From: Flavipsychrobacter sp.
GTDB taxonomy: Bacteria > Bacteroidota > Bacteroidia > Chitinophagales > Chitinophagaceae
NCBI GenBank assembly: GCA_024508935.1
Contig: JANINW010000006.1
Location: 1-64,000 of the forward strand
DNA: 64,000 bases
Reading direction: 5' to 3'
Positions within the stretch are counted from its first letter, which is position 1. The number at the start of each line of letters is the position of its first letter. Of the stretch, positions 54,709-63,465 are shown in pieces. The translations under genes were made by a program, and so were the position numbers. A model generated the notes under the pieces. That model did not search any database and was not told the DNA's origin. It saw nothing but the letters and a program-made list of their open reading frames with translations.

Positions 54709-55722
54709 TCAGAAATCCCACCATACCTTATCAGGGTAATGCCTGTTCACCATTATAGGCTCTCCTATCATAGGATGTGTGATCTTTACCTGTTGGTGAC
54801 CGGCGGCAGTAACAACCCGCATTATAGGTTCGTTCCAAGGGTGATTTGCCAGCGTGAACTTACCCCAATGTACAGGAAACAGCACCTTTGCTTTTAAATC
54901 TATACTAGCCTGCACAGTTTCTTCCGGCATCATATGGATGTGTGGCCATGCTTTATTGTATTGCCCGCACTCAAGTATGGCTATATCGAAAGGGCCGTAT
55001 TTATTGCCTATATCCCTGAAATGAAAATCGTAACCTGAATCTCCGCCCAGGAATATACTATAGCCATGAATATTGAGCACAAAAGATGACCAGAGTGTAC
55101 CCCCTCTTTTCAGCCCTCTGCCCGAAAAATGGCGTGCAGGGGTTGCAGTCAACTGTATATCGCGTCTTACTTCTACACCTTCCCACCAGTCGAGCTCTGT
55201 AATTTTCTCCTGCGGTATTTTATAGCATTCAAGGTCATCACCAACGCCTAATGAAGTATACACTGCTTTTACTTTGGGCATCAGTTCCATTACCGTACGG
55301 CGATCGAGGTGATCGTAATGATTATGCGTAATAAGCAATACGTCAATATCCGGCATATCGGCAACGCTATAAGCATCTGCCCCGGCAAATGCTTTTACAA
55401 TAACAGGCACCGGCGATGCGCTACCGCTAAAAACAGGATCTACTAATATATTGAACCCTTTTACGTGTACGAGGTAAGATGAATGACCAAACCAGACGAT
55501 GACGGGTTCATCTGCATACAGCTTCTTCAGATCAGTATTCACTGAAGGAAGCGCAGCCGCAGGCTTTACCGTTTTAGGGCGGCTCACTGCTTCCTTAAGC
55601 ACTTTAAGCATCGACGCATCTTCAGCCAGCGTAGGTGTGGGTGAAAGATTCTGAAATACGCCGTTCTTATAGTTGGGCGACCTTTGCATACGGTCTGTAC
55701 GGCTGGCTGATGCTTTTCTCAT
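54709..55722 (-). CDS. MBL-fold metallo-hydrolase (UlaG/NAPE-PLD-like)
   Basis: 337 residues. The metallo-beta-lactamase fold carries 'THNHYDHLD' (HxHxDH), 'ATPARHFSGRGLKRGG', 'LGGDSGYD' and 'PVHWGKF'. The N-terminal 'VIVWFGHSSYLVHVKG' and overall length match the UlaG/N-acyl-phosphatidylethanolamine phospholipase D-like group. The substrate is unknown. Residues 1-50 are a basic extension without a clear signal peptide. Confidence 0.9.
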   Translation of the reverse strand: MRKASASRTDRMQRSPNYKNGVFQNLSPTPTLAEDASMLKVLKEAVSRPKTVKPAAALPSVNTDLKKLYADEPVIVWFGHSSYLVHVKGFNILVDPVFSGSASPVPVIVKAFAGADAYSVADMPDIDVLLITHNHYDHLDRRTVMELMPKVKAVYTSLGVGDDLECYKIPQEKITELDWWEGVEVRRDIQLTATPARHFSGRGLKRGGTLWSSFVLNIHGYSIFLGGDSGYDFHFRDIGNKYGPFDIAILECGQYNKAWPHIHMMPEETVQASIDLKAKVLFPVHWGKFTLANHPWNEPIMRVVTAAGHQQVKITHPMIGEPIMVNRHYPDKVWWDF

Positions 55723-55850
55723 TCCTGCTATTTCCTATCTAAGTTAGGGCCTTGTACTTAAAAAAGCCCTAATACTATGCAGGTTATACAATTAAGCGAT
55801 TATTATCTATATTCAGTGTCTTATTTATTCACGTCAAAGCCATTTACATT

Positions 55851-57518
55851 ATGCTTTCAGACATAGAAATATCAAGGGCTACGCAATTGAAGCCTATAGC
55901 AGAAATAGCCCAAAAACTGGGCATTACACCGGATGATATCATACCCTATGGAAAGTATAAAGCGAAGGTGCCGCTTACTTACCTTGATGAGGAAAGAATA
56001 AGAACAAGCAACCTCATACTCGTTACGGCTGTGACACCTACCAAAGCCGGTGTTGGCAAAACGGTTACCAGCGTGGCGTTATCATTAGGATTGAATCATA
56101 TTGGCAAGAAAGCTGCCGTAGCCTTGCGCGAACCTAGCCTGGGCCCATGCTTCGGCATGAAAGGTGGTGCGGCAGGCGGTGGTTACTCACAGGTGCTACC
56201 CATGGAAGAGATCAACCTACACTTCACCGGCGATTTTCATGCCATTACCTGCGCCAATAATATGATATCAGCCCTGCTGGATAATTACCAATACCAGAAC
56301 CGCAATACCGGCAATGCCCTCGAGCGCATCGTATGGCGCCGTGTGCTGGATGTAAATGACCGCTCGCTGCGCAATATGGTAACCGGCCTTGGAGGCTCTG
56401 CCAATGGTATACCTACTGAAGCGGGTTTTGATATCACACCTGCATCAGAGATCATGGCATTGCTCTGCCTGTCTGAAGGGCTGCATGATCTGCGCCAGCG
56501 TATAGAACGCATAGTCCTCGGCTATACTTTCGATAAAAAACCATTCACAGTAAAAGACCTGGGTGTAGCAGAAGCAATTACCGTGCTGCTAAAAGACGCT
56601 ATAATGCCCAACCTGGTGCAAACTACAGAACATACTACAGCATTTGTGCATGGCGGTCCATTTGCAAATATTGCCCATGGCTGCAATTCAGTGCTCGCTA
56701 CAAAAATGGCACTCAGCACATGCGATTACGTAGTGACCGAATCTGGCTTCGGCAGCGATCTGGGCGCTGAAAAATTCCTGGATATTAAATGCCGCCTTAC
56801 CGGCCTTAGGCCGAAAGCTACGGTGATAGTGGTAACATCAGGCGCACTTAAATTACACGGTGGTGTGTCAGACAAAGACATAACCCAGCCCAATTTTGAA
56901 GCTTTAAAAGACGGGCTGCCCAACCTGCAGAGGCATATACAGAACATGAAAAATTTCGGGCAGAGTGTAATTGTATCCTTCAATCGCTTTGGCTACGATA
57001 CCGATGAAGAAGTAAATTACCTGAAAGAATGGTGCGAAAATGAAGGAGTGGCATTTGCCATCAATCTGGGGTTCGCCAAGGGCGGAGAAGGCGCGGCAGA
57101 ACTTGCACAAAAAGTGGTTGGCATGATAGAGAACAACCCTTCAAAAGAGATCAACTTCACCTACAACCTGGGAGATAGCATACAAACCAAAATTGAAAAA
57201 ATAGCGCAAAAGATATACCGCGCAGGCGAAGTGATATTTAACGGCAGCGCTTTTACCAAGCTAAAGCAATATGAAAAAATGGGCTGGGGCAACCTGCCGG
57301 TTTGTATTGCCAAAACACAGTACTCCTTCAGCGACGATGCAAAGCGCATCAATGCACCGGAAGGATTTACATTCAACATACGCGACCTGGTAATAAATGC
57401 AGGTGCCGGCTTTATTGTAGCTATTGCCGGCGAGATCATGCGCATGCCGGGCCTACCTCCCGACCCGCAAGCCAATCGTATAAAGCTGGTAAACGGTGAG
57501 ATAGAAGGCCTAAGCTGA
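55851..57518 (+). CDS. fhs: Formate-tetrahydrofolate ligase
   Basis: 555 residues, full length. It makes 10-formyl-THF from formate, THF and ATP in one-carbon metabolism. The ATP-binding segment '[20 protein letters not shown]' (about 63-82), '[20 protein letters not shown]' and '[13 protein letters not shown]' are hallmark motifs. It is monocistronic with a 128-bp upstream gap. Confidence 0.97.
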   Translation: MLSDIEISRATQLKPIAEIAQKLGITPDDIIPYGKYKAKVPLTYLDEERIRTSNLILVTAVTPTKAGVGKTVTSVALSLGLNHIGKKAAVALREPSLGPCFGMKGGAAGGGYSQVLPMEEINLHFTGDFHAITCANNMISALLDNYQYQNRNTGNALERIVWRRVLDVNDRSLRNMVTGLGGSANGIPTEAGFDITPASEIMALLCLSEGLHDLRQRIERIVLGYTFDKKPFTVKDLGVAEAITVLLKDAIMPNLVQTTEHTTAFVHGGPFANIAHGCNSVLATKMALSTCDYVVTESGFGSDLGAEKFLDIKCRLTGLRPKATVIVVTSGALKLHGGVSDKDITQPNFEALKDGLPNLQRHIQNMKNFGQSVIVSFNRFGYDTDEEVNYLKEWCENEGVAFAINLGFAKGGEGAAELAQKVVGMIENNPSKEINFTYNLGDSIQTKIEKIAQKIYRAGEVIFNGSAFTKLKQYEKMGWGNLPVCIAKTQYSFSDDAKRINAPEGFTFNIRDLVINAGAGFIVAIAGEIMRMPGLPPDPQANRIKLVNGEIEGLS

Positions 57519-57547
57519 CGCAATATGGTGAAGTACCTGTAATAACT

Positions 57548-57555
57548 TAGTTTTG
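57548..57555 (+). promoter_or_regulatory. -7 box of the CDGSH gene (TAGTTTTG)
   Basis: A perfect TAnnTTTG box 17 bp before the ATG at 57573. Confidence 0.5.
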
Positions 57556-57572
57556 CGCCATTAAATAAAAAT

Positions 57573-57800
57573 ATGGCAGCAACGAAAATTACAGTTAACA
57601 GCAACGGATCTCTTAAGGTAGAAGGCGATTTTGAGATAGTAGATAAAAACGGGAATGTTTATGGTCTGAACGGAAGAGAAGTTATTTCCTTTTGCCGATG
57701 CGGACTTTCAAACAATAAACCATTCTGCGACGGTTCACACAAAGGGCATTTTGAACATGAGGCCGCCGCGTTTGACCTTCCCCCAAAAAAACAGGCATAA
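57573..57800 (+). CDS. CDGSH iron-sulfur domain protein
   Basis: 75 residues. The motif 'CRCGLSNNKPFCDGSH' supplies Cys41, Cys43, Cys52 and His56 as ligands of a redox-active 2Fe-2S cluster (mitoNEET type). It is cytoplasmic with no membrane anchor, unlike eukaryotic members. The role is probably electron or cluster transfer. It ends directly at a terminator. Confidence 0.93.
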   Translation: MAATKITVNSNGSLKVEGDFEIVDKNGNVYGLNGREVISFCRCGLSNNKPFCDGSHKGHFEHEAAAFDLPPKKQA

Positions 57801-57830
57801 AAAGAAGGATACTGGAAAGTATCCTTCTTT
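57801..57830. terminator. Bidirectional terminator between the CDGSH gene and the carotenoid operon
   Basis: A 13-bp stem (AAAGAAGGATACT and complement) with a 4-nt loop; T tail on the plus strand and T run also on the minus strand. Confidence 0.85.
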
Positions 57831-57835
57831 CATTT

Positions 57836-58036
57836 TTATTCCGGCAATAATTTCCCTAGTCTCGTACACAAACCCGTTGGCAAGCCTTCTGCCTGCCACG
57901 CTTCACCCTTCCTGTACAGCCTATACATCTTTCCTTCCACCGTTACGGAATAAAAATCCTCGTGCGCCCGCCTTGCTTCTATAATTACCTCAAATCTTTT
58001 GCCTTCACTGTATATCGTGCCCAAAAAAATAACCAT
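57836..58036 (-). CDS. Hypothetical 66-residue protein at the end of the crt operon
   Basis: It starts 10 bp after the crtB stop and ends 5 bp before the terminator, so it is the last gene of the sigma-crtI-crtB transcript. The sequence ('MVIFLGTIYSEGKRFEVIIEA', 'MYRLYRKGEAWQAEGLP') looks like a small beta-rich domain. No family is recognised. A role in carotenoid synthesis is only inferred from position. Confidence 0.6.
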   Translation of the reverse strand: MVIFLGTIYSEGKRFEVIIEARRAHEDFYSVTVEGKMYRLYRKGEAWQAEGLPTGLCTRLGKLLPE

Positions 58037-58046
58037 TATATTTTCT

Positions 58047-58886
58047 CTATATCCAGTTCAACTTATTATACATACCTGCCTGCAAAATGATCAGCAGTTT
58101 CTGCAGATCGGGTACTCGTACCCGGTTTTGCAATATGGCCGCGGGCTTCATTGCCTTGATCTTCAGGTGCAGCTTGTAATAATACCTGTATGCGGTATAA
58201 ACCCCCATTTTTGCTTTCCATGGCAATTTCCTTATACCTTCCAGTCCGGCCCTAAAATCATCTTCTATGGATGCAGCTATCTGCATTTTCGCAGCATCTG
58301 TAAAATCATGAAAATTCACACCCGGAAAATAACTTCGGCTAAGGCCTAATACGTCTGCTTTTATATCCCGGAGGAAATTGATCTTCTGAAAAGCAGCGCC
58401 CAACCGGCGTGCATGATCCTTTAGCGATTCATACTGCGCTGCATTACCTTCACAAAAAACATATAGGCACATCAACCCTACTACTTCTGCCGAGCCATAG
58501 ATATACTCATCCAGTTCCAGTTCATTTACATAAGCTGTTTTGTACAAGTCCATCCTCATGCTATGCAAAAAAGACCTTATTAAATGATGCGGTATACTAT
58601 ATTGGTTTACTACAGACTGGAAACTGTGTAATATCGGGTTCAAACTGATGCCAGACTTTATAGCGTCCCAGGTATCCTGTTCAAATTTATCAAGCAGTTC
58701 AACCTTATTGTATGCATGAAATGTATCAACGATCTCATCGGCCAGCCTTACAAAGCCGTAGATATTGTAAACCGGCCTACGCAGGTCTTTGTGCAATAGC
58801 TTTATGGCCCCTGAGAATGAAGTACTGTATTGCTCTGTAATTTGCTTACTGCACCGGAAAGACACAGCATGATATAAGGACATCAT
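58047..58886 (-). CDS. crtB: Phytoene synthase (squalene/phytoene synthase family)
   Basis: 279 residues. It condenses two geranylgeranyl-diphosphates into phytoene. Both Asp-rich regions are visible: 'RLADEIVDTF' near residue 47 and 'INFLRDIKADVLGLSRSYFP' near residue 170. 'YIYGSAEVVGLMCLYVF' is the family signature helix. Its ATG overlaps the crtI stop by 4 bp (ATGA), so translation is coupled. Confidence 0.95.
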   Translation of the reverse strand: MMSLYHAVSFRCSKQITEQYSTSFSGAIKLLHKDLRRPVYNIYGFVRLADEIVDTFHAYNKVELLDKFEQDTWDAIKSGISLNPILHSFQSVVNQYSIPHHLIRSFLHSMRMDLYKTAYVNELELDEYIYGSAEVVGLMCLYVFCEGNAAQYESLKDHARRLGAAFQKINFLRDIKADVLGLSRSYFPGVNFHDFTDAAKMQIAASIEDDFRAGLEGIRKLPWKAKMGVYTAYRYYYKLHLKIKAMKPAAILQNRVRVPDLQKLLIILQAGMYNKLNWI

Positions 58887-60367
58887 ATAAATACAGTGTT
58901 TGGTTTGAGCGTTTTAATAATTTCTTTTGCAACTATTTCTCCTGATATAAGCGCAGGCGGAACGCCCGGGCCAGGTACCGTCAGTTGTCCTGCGTAATAC
59001 AGGTTAGGCAGTTTCTTATTCCTTACTGACGGCTTTAGTATTGCTGTTTGCATAAGTGTATTTGACAAGCCGTAAGCATTCCCTTTAAACGAAAAATAAT
59101 CTGCTTCAAAGTCGTTATGTGCATAACTGCGCTTATACAATATATTGTCGCGAATATTGCGCCCGGTCTTTTCTTCCAGCTTCTGCATTACCTTATCAAA
59201 GTATACATCCCTGTTAGCAGCAGTATCATGCAGGCCGGGCGCTACTGGTATAAGCACAAACAGGTTTTCGCAGCCTTCCGGTGCAACCGTATTATCTGTT
59301 TTAGACGGACAGCATACATACATCAGTGGATCATCGGGCCAGGCAGGTTTTTCATAGAGCGTGCTGGCATGCTCGTCAAAAGCTGCGTCAAAAAACAAAT
59401 TGTGATGTTCCAGGTTATCAAGTCTTCCGTTTACACCTATATAAAAAATAAGCGATGAAGGAGAAAGCTTCCGGGTAGCCCAATATTTTTTTGAATAGTT
59501 CCTATATGGCTCCTGCAGTAAATACTGGTCGGCGTAATGATAGTCGCAGGCTGCTACGCAATAATCGGCTTCGTAATATCCATTGATTGTTTTAAGTGCT
59601 GTTACTTCCCTGCCATTAGAGATGATCTCTTCTGCCGGTTCATTCATTTTAAATTCGACACCCAGGGAAACGGCCAGCTGATACATGGCATTTACAATTT
59701 CTACCATGCCTCCCATAGGATACCAGGTACCCAGTTTCATGTCGGCATAGTTCATCATACTATATAATGCCGGCGTATTTTTAGGCAATGCACCCAAAAA
59801 CAATATGGGAAATTCTGCAAGCTGTATAAGCTTTGGATGACGAAAGTACCTGCGTATGTGGCTATGCATAGAAGTGAACAGGTCTATGCGCGTAAGAGAC
59901 CTGGCCACGTCCCAGCTTATAAACTCTGTAATAGAAAGGCCGGGGTTGTACACCAGGCTATTCATACTGATATTATATTTCTCAGCTGCTTCGGCAAGAA
60001 ATGCATCCAGTTTTTCGGCAGCACCCTTTTCCATGGTTTCAAACACCTGCCTTAGCTCGCTATATGCTGCCGGCATGCACACCTCACCGTCTTGCCATAC
60101 TACCTTATAAGATGGGTTCAGTCGTTTGAGATCGTAAAATGCTGACGAGCTTGAATTGAAACTTTCGAAAAACCGTTCAAACACATCCGGCATCCAATAC
60201 CAGCTGGGACCCATGTCGAACTTAAACCCCTCTGCAGTAAAACTACGGGCACGCCCACCTGGTTGCTCATTCTTTTCCAATACAGTAACGTGCATCCCTG
60301 CTTTAGCAAGGAAACATGCTGCAGATAAACCAGCGAAACCACTACCTATTATTACTGCTTTATTCAT
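58883..60367 (-). CDS. crtI: Phytoene desaturase
   Basis: 494 residues from the Met at 60367. The N-terminal dinucleotide fold 'AVIIGSGFAGLSAACFLAKAG' with 'EKNEQPGGRARSF' binds FAD. The C-terminal 'NLYYAGQLTVPGPGVPPALISGEIVA' is the bacterial-type phytoene dehydrogenase signature. It converts phytoene to lycopene in four steps. It sits 14 bp after the ECF sigma gene and overlaps crtB by 4 bp. Confidence 0.96.
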   Translation of the reverse strand: MNKAVIIGSGFAGLSAACFLAKAGMHVTVLEKNEQPGGRARSFTAEGFKFDMGPSWYWMPDVFERFFESFNSSSSAFYDLKRLNPSYKVVWQDGEVCMPAAYSELRQVFETMEKGAAEKLDAFLAEAAEKYNISMNSLVYNPGLSITEFISWDVARSLTRIDLFTSMHSHIRRYFRHPKLIQLAEFPILFLGALPKNTPALYSMMNYADMKLGTWYPMGGMVEIVNAMYQLAVSLGVEFKMNEPAEEIISNGREVTALKTINGYYEADYCVAACDYHYADQYLLQEPYRNYSKKYWATRKLSPSSLIFYIGVNGRLDNLEHHNLFFDAAFDEHASTLYEKPAWPDDPLMYVCCPSKTDNTVAPEGCENLFVLIPVAPGLHDTAANRDVYFDKVMQKLEEKTGRNIRDNILYKRSYAHNDFEADYFSFKGNAYGLSNTLMQTAILKPSVRNKKLPNLYYAGQLTVPGPGVPPALISGEIVAKEIIKTLKPNTVFI

Positions 60368-60381
60368 AATCTGCTCTGTTC

Positions 60382-60876
60382 TCAATTAGCTAAGGCCAAG
60401 GCAAGCGCTTTCCTGGCCAGGTGTATACGGCTTTTTATAGTACCTAAGGGCTCATCCAGCATTTCTGCTATTTCTTTATACAAGTATCCCTGGGCGTATA
60501 ATTCAATGGCAGTACGGTGCGATGCGGGCAGTTCGCTCATAGATTTTTTTATTGCACGGGTATGCAGGCTGCTTATACCTGTATTATACGCGCGTGGAAC
60601 AGCATATTCATTTTGCGGTTCAGAAAGGTCGCTATTGATGAATCTGTGGCTGCTTTGTTTGCGATAGTTATTGATGAAAATATTTTTCATCATAGTATAA
60701 AGCCATGCCCTTATGTTAGACCCTACGGCAAATTTTTCTCTTTTCACCAGCGCCCGCATCATCGTCTCCTGCATCAGATCGTGCGCATCATCATAGTCTT
60801 TGGTAAGCGTGGTTGCGTAAGCTACTAATACGCCCTGGTTGGATACCAACAAACAATTAAAATCAGCTTGAGTCAT
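60382..60876 (-). CDS. ECF sigma factor
   Basis: 164 residues. Region 2 ('YDDAHDLMQETMMRALVK', 'SNIRAWLYTMMKNIFINNYRK') and region 4 ('LPASHRTAIELYAQGYLYKEIAEMLDEPLGTIKSRIHLARKAL') are complete. No anti-sigma gene lies beside it. It starts the crtI-crtB transcript, and its upstream region carries inverted ATTGTTTAA repeats, so it is probably repressed by the CarH-like protein and may amplify the light response. Confidence 0.92.
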   Translation of the reverse strand: MTQADFNCLLVSNQGVLVAYATTLTKDYDDAHDLMQETMMRALVKREKFAVGSNIRAWLYTMMKNIFINNYRKQSSHRFINSDLSEPQNEYAVPRAYNTGISSLHTRAIKKSMSELPASHRTAIELYAQGYLYKEIAEMLDEPLGTIKSRIHLARKALALALAN

Positions 60877-60968
60877 ATTGTTTAACTTTTACACTATAAA
60901 CATTAAACAATATTATACAAACCAAACGAACATTTTGTTTAATATTTATCTATTAAAAATTAAACAAA
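60877..60968 (-). promoter_or_regulatory. Two inverted-repeat pairs, likely CarH-type operators
   Basis: Four copies of (A/T)TTGTTTAA occur in alternating orientation: 60877-60885 forward, 60902-60910 reverse, 60935-60942 forward and 60959-60967 reverse. They form two pairs with arms about 24-25 bp apart. They lie just upstream of the sigma gene ATG (60876) and between it and carH. Binding by the CarH-like protein is inferred. Confidence 0.5.
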
Positions 60969-61025
60969 AACTATAATGCGGTTATAGTATTTAGCAAACT
61001 GCTGATAATGAATATGGTGTAACTA

Positions 61026-61940
61026 TTAAATATTGGCAGCCAGATCTCTTGCTTCAGCAAGCGATTTGACGAGGAAAAACTGCTTAGGCAGTTTAAAATC
61101 TATTCGCCCTACCATATTGCCGGATATATAAACTTTGACCGACGGGCACTTTTTATGCAATTCCTGAACAAATGACTTGAAATCAAAATTCTCAGCAGCA
61201 GAGGTAATATGAGTATATACAGCACGGGGCTTTTTTACCTGGCATACATATATAACTTCTTTCAGTGGTGTATTGCTGCCCAGGTAAATGGGATACTTCC
61301 CATTTTTATAAAACTGGTATTGCATGTACAGGAGGCCTATATCATGTATCTCTCCTTCCGGCAGGAAAAGAAGCACTGCCGGTTTTGATGCCAGGTTTTT
61401 GCGAGGTAACTGCTCAATAGCATTAGACAGCTTCCGGGTGATAATATTGCTTACTATATGCTCTTGCGCCGGGAACAGGCGGTCAGTCATCCACATAAGC
61501 CCTATCCGCTGTAAGAAATTGAATAATAACCGCTCAACAGTCTTGTCAATACCGTGCTTCTGCATGTACAAATCAAGGCTGCTTTCCAGCGCCTCTGTTT
61601 GCATAGACAATGCATACTGCAACAAGTCATTTACCAAAGCCTGTTCCTTAAATGCTGTGTCATCAATTTCAGCTATCAACCGGTTGGCTTCACCCTCAGA
61701 CATCTTATTGATAGCCGATATCTTATAGCCATAGTTATTAAGCAACGATACCCTGAGTGCATTTTTCAGGTCTATATCGTTATAATACCTGATATTGGTT
61801 TCCGTACGTTTAGGTTGCAGAATACCGTACCTCGATTCCCATATACGCAATGTATGAGCCTTTATGCCCGTAAGATTTTCAATATCGCGTATAGAAAATT
61901 TGTTCATCGATTTGCTGGAACCGGCATTTTCCATATTCAT
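61026..61940 (-). CDS. B12-dependent MerR-family photoreceptor, CarH/LitR type
   Basis: 304 residues. A MerR DNA-binding domain at about 15-80 ('FSIRDIENLTGIKAHTLRIWESRYGILQPKRT') precedes a four-helix cap with the Wx9EH motif (Trp150, Glu160, His161). The B12-binding domain has ExHxxG (Glu197, His199, Gly202), where His199 would ligate adenosylcobalamin. These are the light-sensing features of CarH: bound in the dark, released by light. It lies between crtY and the sigma gene and probably controls the cluster. An alternative start is Met12. Confidence 0.92.
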   Translation of the reverse strand: MNMENAGSSKSMNKFSIRDIENLTGIKAHTLRIWESRYGILQPKRTETNIRYYNDIDLKNALRVSLLNNYGYKISAINKMSEGEANRLIAEIDDTAFKEQALVNDLLQYALSMQTEALESSLDLYMQKHGIDKTVERLLFNFLQRIGLMWMTDRLFPAQEHIVSNIITRKLSNAIEQLPRKNLASKPAVLLFLPEGEIHDIGLLYMQYQFYKNGKYPIYLGSNTPLKEVIYVCQVKKPRAVYTHITSAAENFDFKSFVQELHKKCPSVKVYISGNMVGRIDFKLPKQFFLVKSLAEARDLAANI

Positions 61941-61985
61941 AGGATTGATTCTACATGCTGGCGCCGGGGCACCAAAGATATTATT

Positions 61986-62726
61986 TTACACAAAATGATG
62001 TTCATCTCCGATCAATACCATATGACTGTGCTTAACCGGTGTTGTTTTACTGCGCAGGTATTCAAACCCGGCTACATTCATCAGCATCATCAGCATAGCG
62101 TAAAAGCAGTCTTCTACAGGAATAGTAGAGAGGCGAACAGAGAGGTTAAAATTATTGTTGTACCAAACAATAGGCTCATCTGTAAATGAACCTGTCAGCG
62201 CACCGTTTGACAACAGGAAAGGCAGAAATACCATTACATACATAACCATAAATGGTGCCGTGTAATTCACCTGGAATACACGCGTTAATAGTAGTGCCGC
62301 TGCCAGCAATAAAAGCGTAACAGAAGTATACAACCTGGCGATGTTGCATATAGCTGCTGAAGTCAGCAGGATAACAAGTATCCACACAACATACCCGGCA
62401 AGGCGCTCCAGTCCATCGGTTGGCAGGAACTTCCGGACACAGTAATAGGTAAATACACAGGCATAAGGAATACAAATAAAAAAAGCTATCTCTTCAACCG
62501 GCAAATTAACCAGATAGACACCAGATATATAGCGGGGATTAAAACCCCATATTCCCCTCGCTGTAAAAGCCATATCCCAGCCAATGAAAAATAAAGCAGT
62601 CAACAAACAAGGTAGCAGAAAATTCCGCCATTGCCTGTAAAACTGTATCCTTGGCCAGAACGAAGCAATGAACGGAACAATAATACATGCTATATCTATC
62701 AACGTATATGTATAGCGTGTATCCAT
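61986..62726 (-). CDS. Lycopene cyclase, fused CrtYcd-type membrane protein
   Basis: 246 residues from the Met at 62726, with about seven membrane helices. The two repeated PxEE/PxED motifs of the heterodimeric-type cyclase ('LPVEEIAFFICIPYA' near 82 and 'IPVEDCFYAMLMML' near 215) are fused in one chain. It cyclises the ends of lycopene to beta-carotene. Its start overlaps the crtZ stop (TAATG), and carH follows after 45 bp. Confidence 0.93.
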   Translation of the reverse strand: MDTRYTYTLIDIACIIVPFIASFWPRIQFYRQWRNFLLPCLLTALFFIGWDMAFTARGIWGFNPRYISGVYLVNLPVEEIAFFICIPYACVFTYYCVRKFLPTDGLERLAGYVVWILVILLTSAAICNIARLYTSVTLLLLAAALLLTRVFQVNYTAPFMVMYVMVFLPFLLSNGALTGSFTDEPIVWYNNNFNLSVRLSTIPVEDCFYAMLMMLMNVAGFEYLRSKTTPVKHSHMVLIGDEHHFV

Positions 62727-63193
62727 TAGTTTCTTTTCATTTCTTCTTTCAGATACCTGGCCGGAAACAGCAACATGCCAAAACATTCACCATCCTCTTT
62801 GCCAAGATGTTTGTGATGCATTTTGTGGGCCCTGCGTAACGCCCGCAGATATACATTGTTTGAATTTCGCAACCACTTAAAGCGTTGGTGTATAAAAATA
62901 TCATGCACCAGGAAATAGGTAAAACCATAAGCTGTAATACCAATACCTATAAATAGTAAATAATATAGCGAACCGACAAATGAACCTAATGCCAGCAAGG
63001 CTATGCCCGGCAGCGCAAATATGAGGAAGAAATAATCGTTCTTTTCAAAAAAAGAAGATCCATCCTTCTTATGATGATCGGCATGCAAATGCCAGAGCCA
63101 CCCGTGCATAAGATATTTATGAGCCAGCCATGCCACGCCTTCCATGCTGCAAAACGCCAGTATTACCAAGCTTATTGCCAAAAACATAACCAC
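62726..63193 (-). CDS. crtZ: Beta-carotene hydroxylase
   Basis: 155 residues of the fatty-acid-hydroxylase superfamily. The di-iron histidine clusters are present: 'HKYLMHGWLWHLHADHH', 'HDIFIHQR' and 'HKMHHKH'. It hydroxylates both rings of beta-carotene to zeaxanthin. It is first in the crtZ-crtY-carH unit. The Met at residue 3 is an alternative start. Confidence 0.95.
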   Translation of the reverse strand: MVMFLAISLVILAFCSMEGVAWLAHKYLMHGWLWHLHADHHKKDGSSFFEKNDYFFLIFALPGIALLALGSFVGSLYYLLFIGIGITAYGFTYFLVHDIFIHQRFKWLRNSNNVYLRALRRAHKMHHKHLGKEDGECFGMLLFPARYLKEEMKRN

Positions 63194-63272
63194 TTTTTGT
63201 ATGATACTAAAGCAGGTAAACAGGAGAAAACGCGGAAATGTTTAGAATAAGCCTATAAGAGCCTGGAAAACA

Positions 63273-63304
63273 AAGAAGGCTTACGTTAATTCGTAAGCCT
63301 TCTT
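63273..63304 (-). terminator. Terminator downstream of the tRNA gene
   Basis: A 13-bp stem (AAGAAGGCTTACG and complement) with a 6-nt loop, 5 bp after the tRNA 3' end on the minus strand, followed by TTTGTTTTCC. Confidence 0.8.
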
Positions 63305-63308
63305 CTTG

Positions 63309-63382
63309 TGGTCCCACTAGGACTTGAACCTAGGACCCCCTGATTATGAGTCAGGTGCTCTAACCAACTGAGCTATAGGACC
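63309..63382 (-). tRNA. tRNA with anticodon CAT (Met, elongator; Ile2 not excluded)
   Basis: A 74-nt cloverleaf: acceptor GGTCCTA / TGGGACC, D-arm AGCTCAGTTGGTTAGAGC, anticodon stem CCTGA / TCAGG with loop CTCATAA (anticodon at 63348-63346), and T-arm with GGTTCAAGTCC. The discriminator is A, and CCA is not encoded. The loop suits elongator tRNA-Met; a lysidine-modified tRNA-Ile with the same anticodon shares these features, so identity should be checked. Confidence 0.92.
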
Positions 63383-63452
63383 CTGGCGTATTGCCAAATT
63401 TGGATTGCAAATGTATTGGTTTTTCTGAAAAAAGGAAAAACTTGTTTCATAT

Positions 63453-63460
63453 TATTTTTG
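63453..63460 (+). promoter_or_regulatory. -7 box of the HAD gene (TATTTTTG)
   Basis: A perfect TAnnTTTG box 5 bp before the ATG at 63466. Confidence 0.5.
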
Positions 63461-63465
63461 CAACC

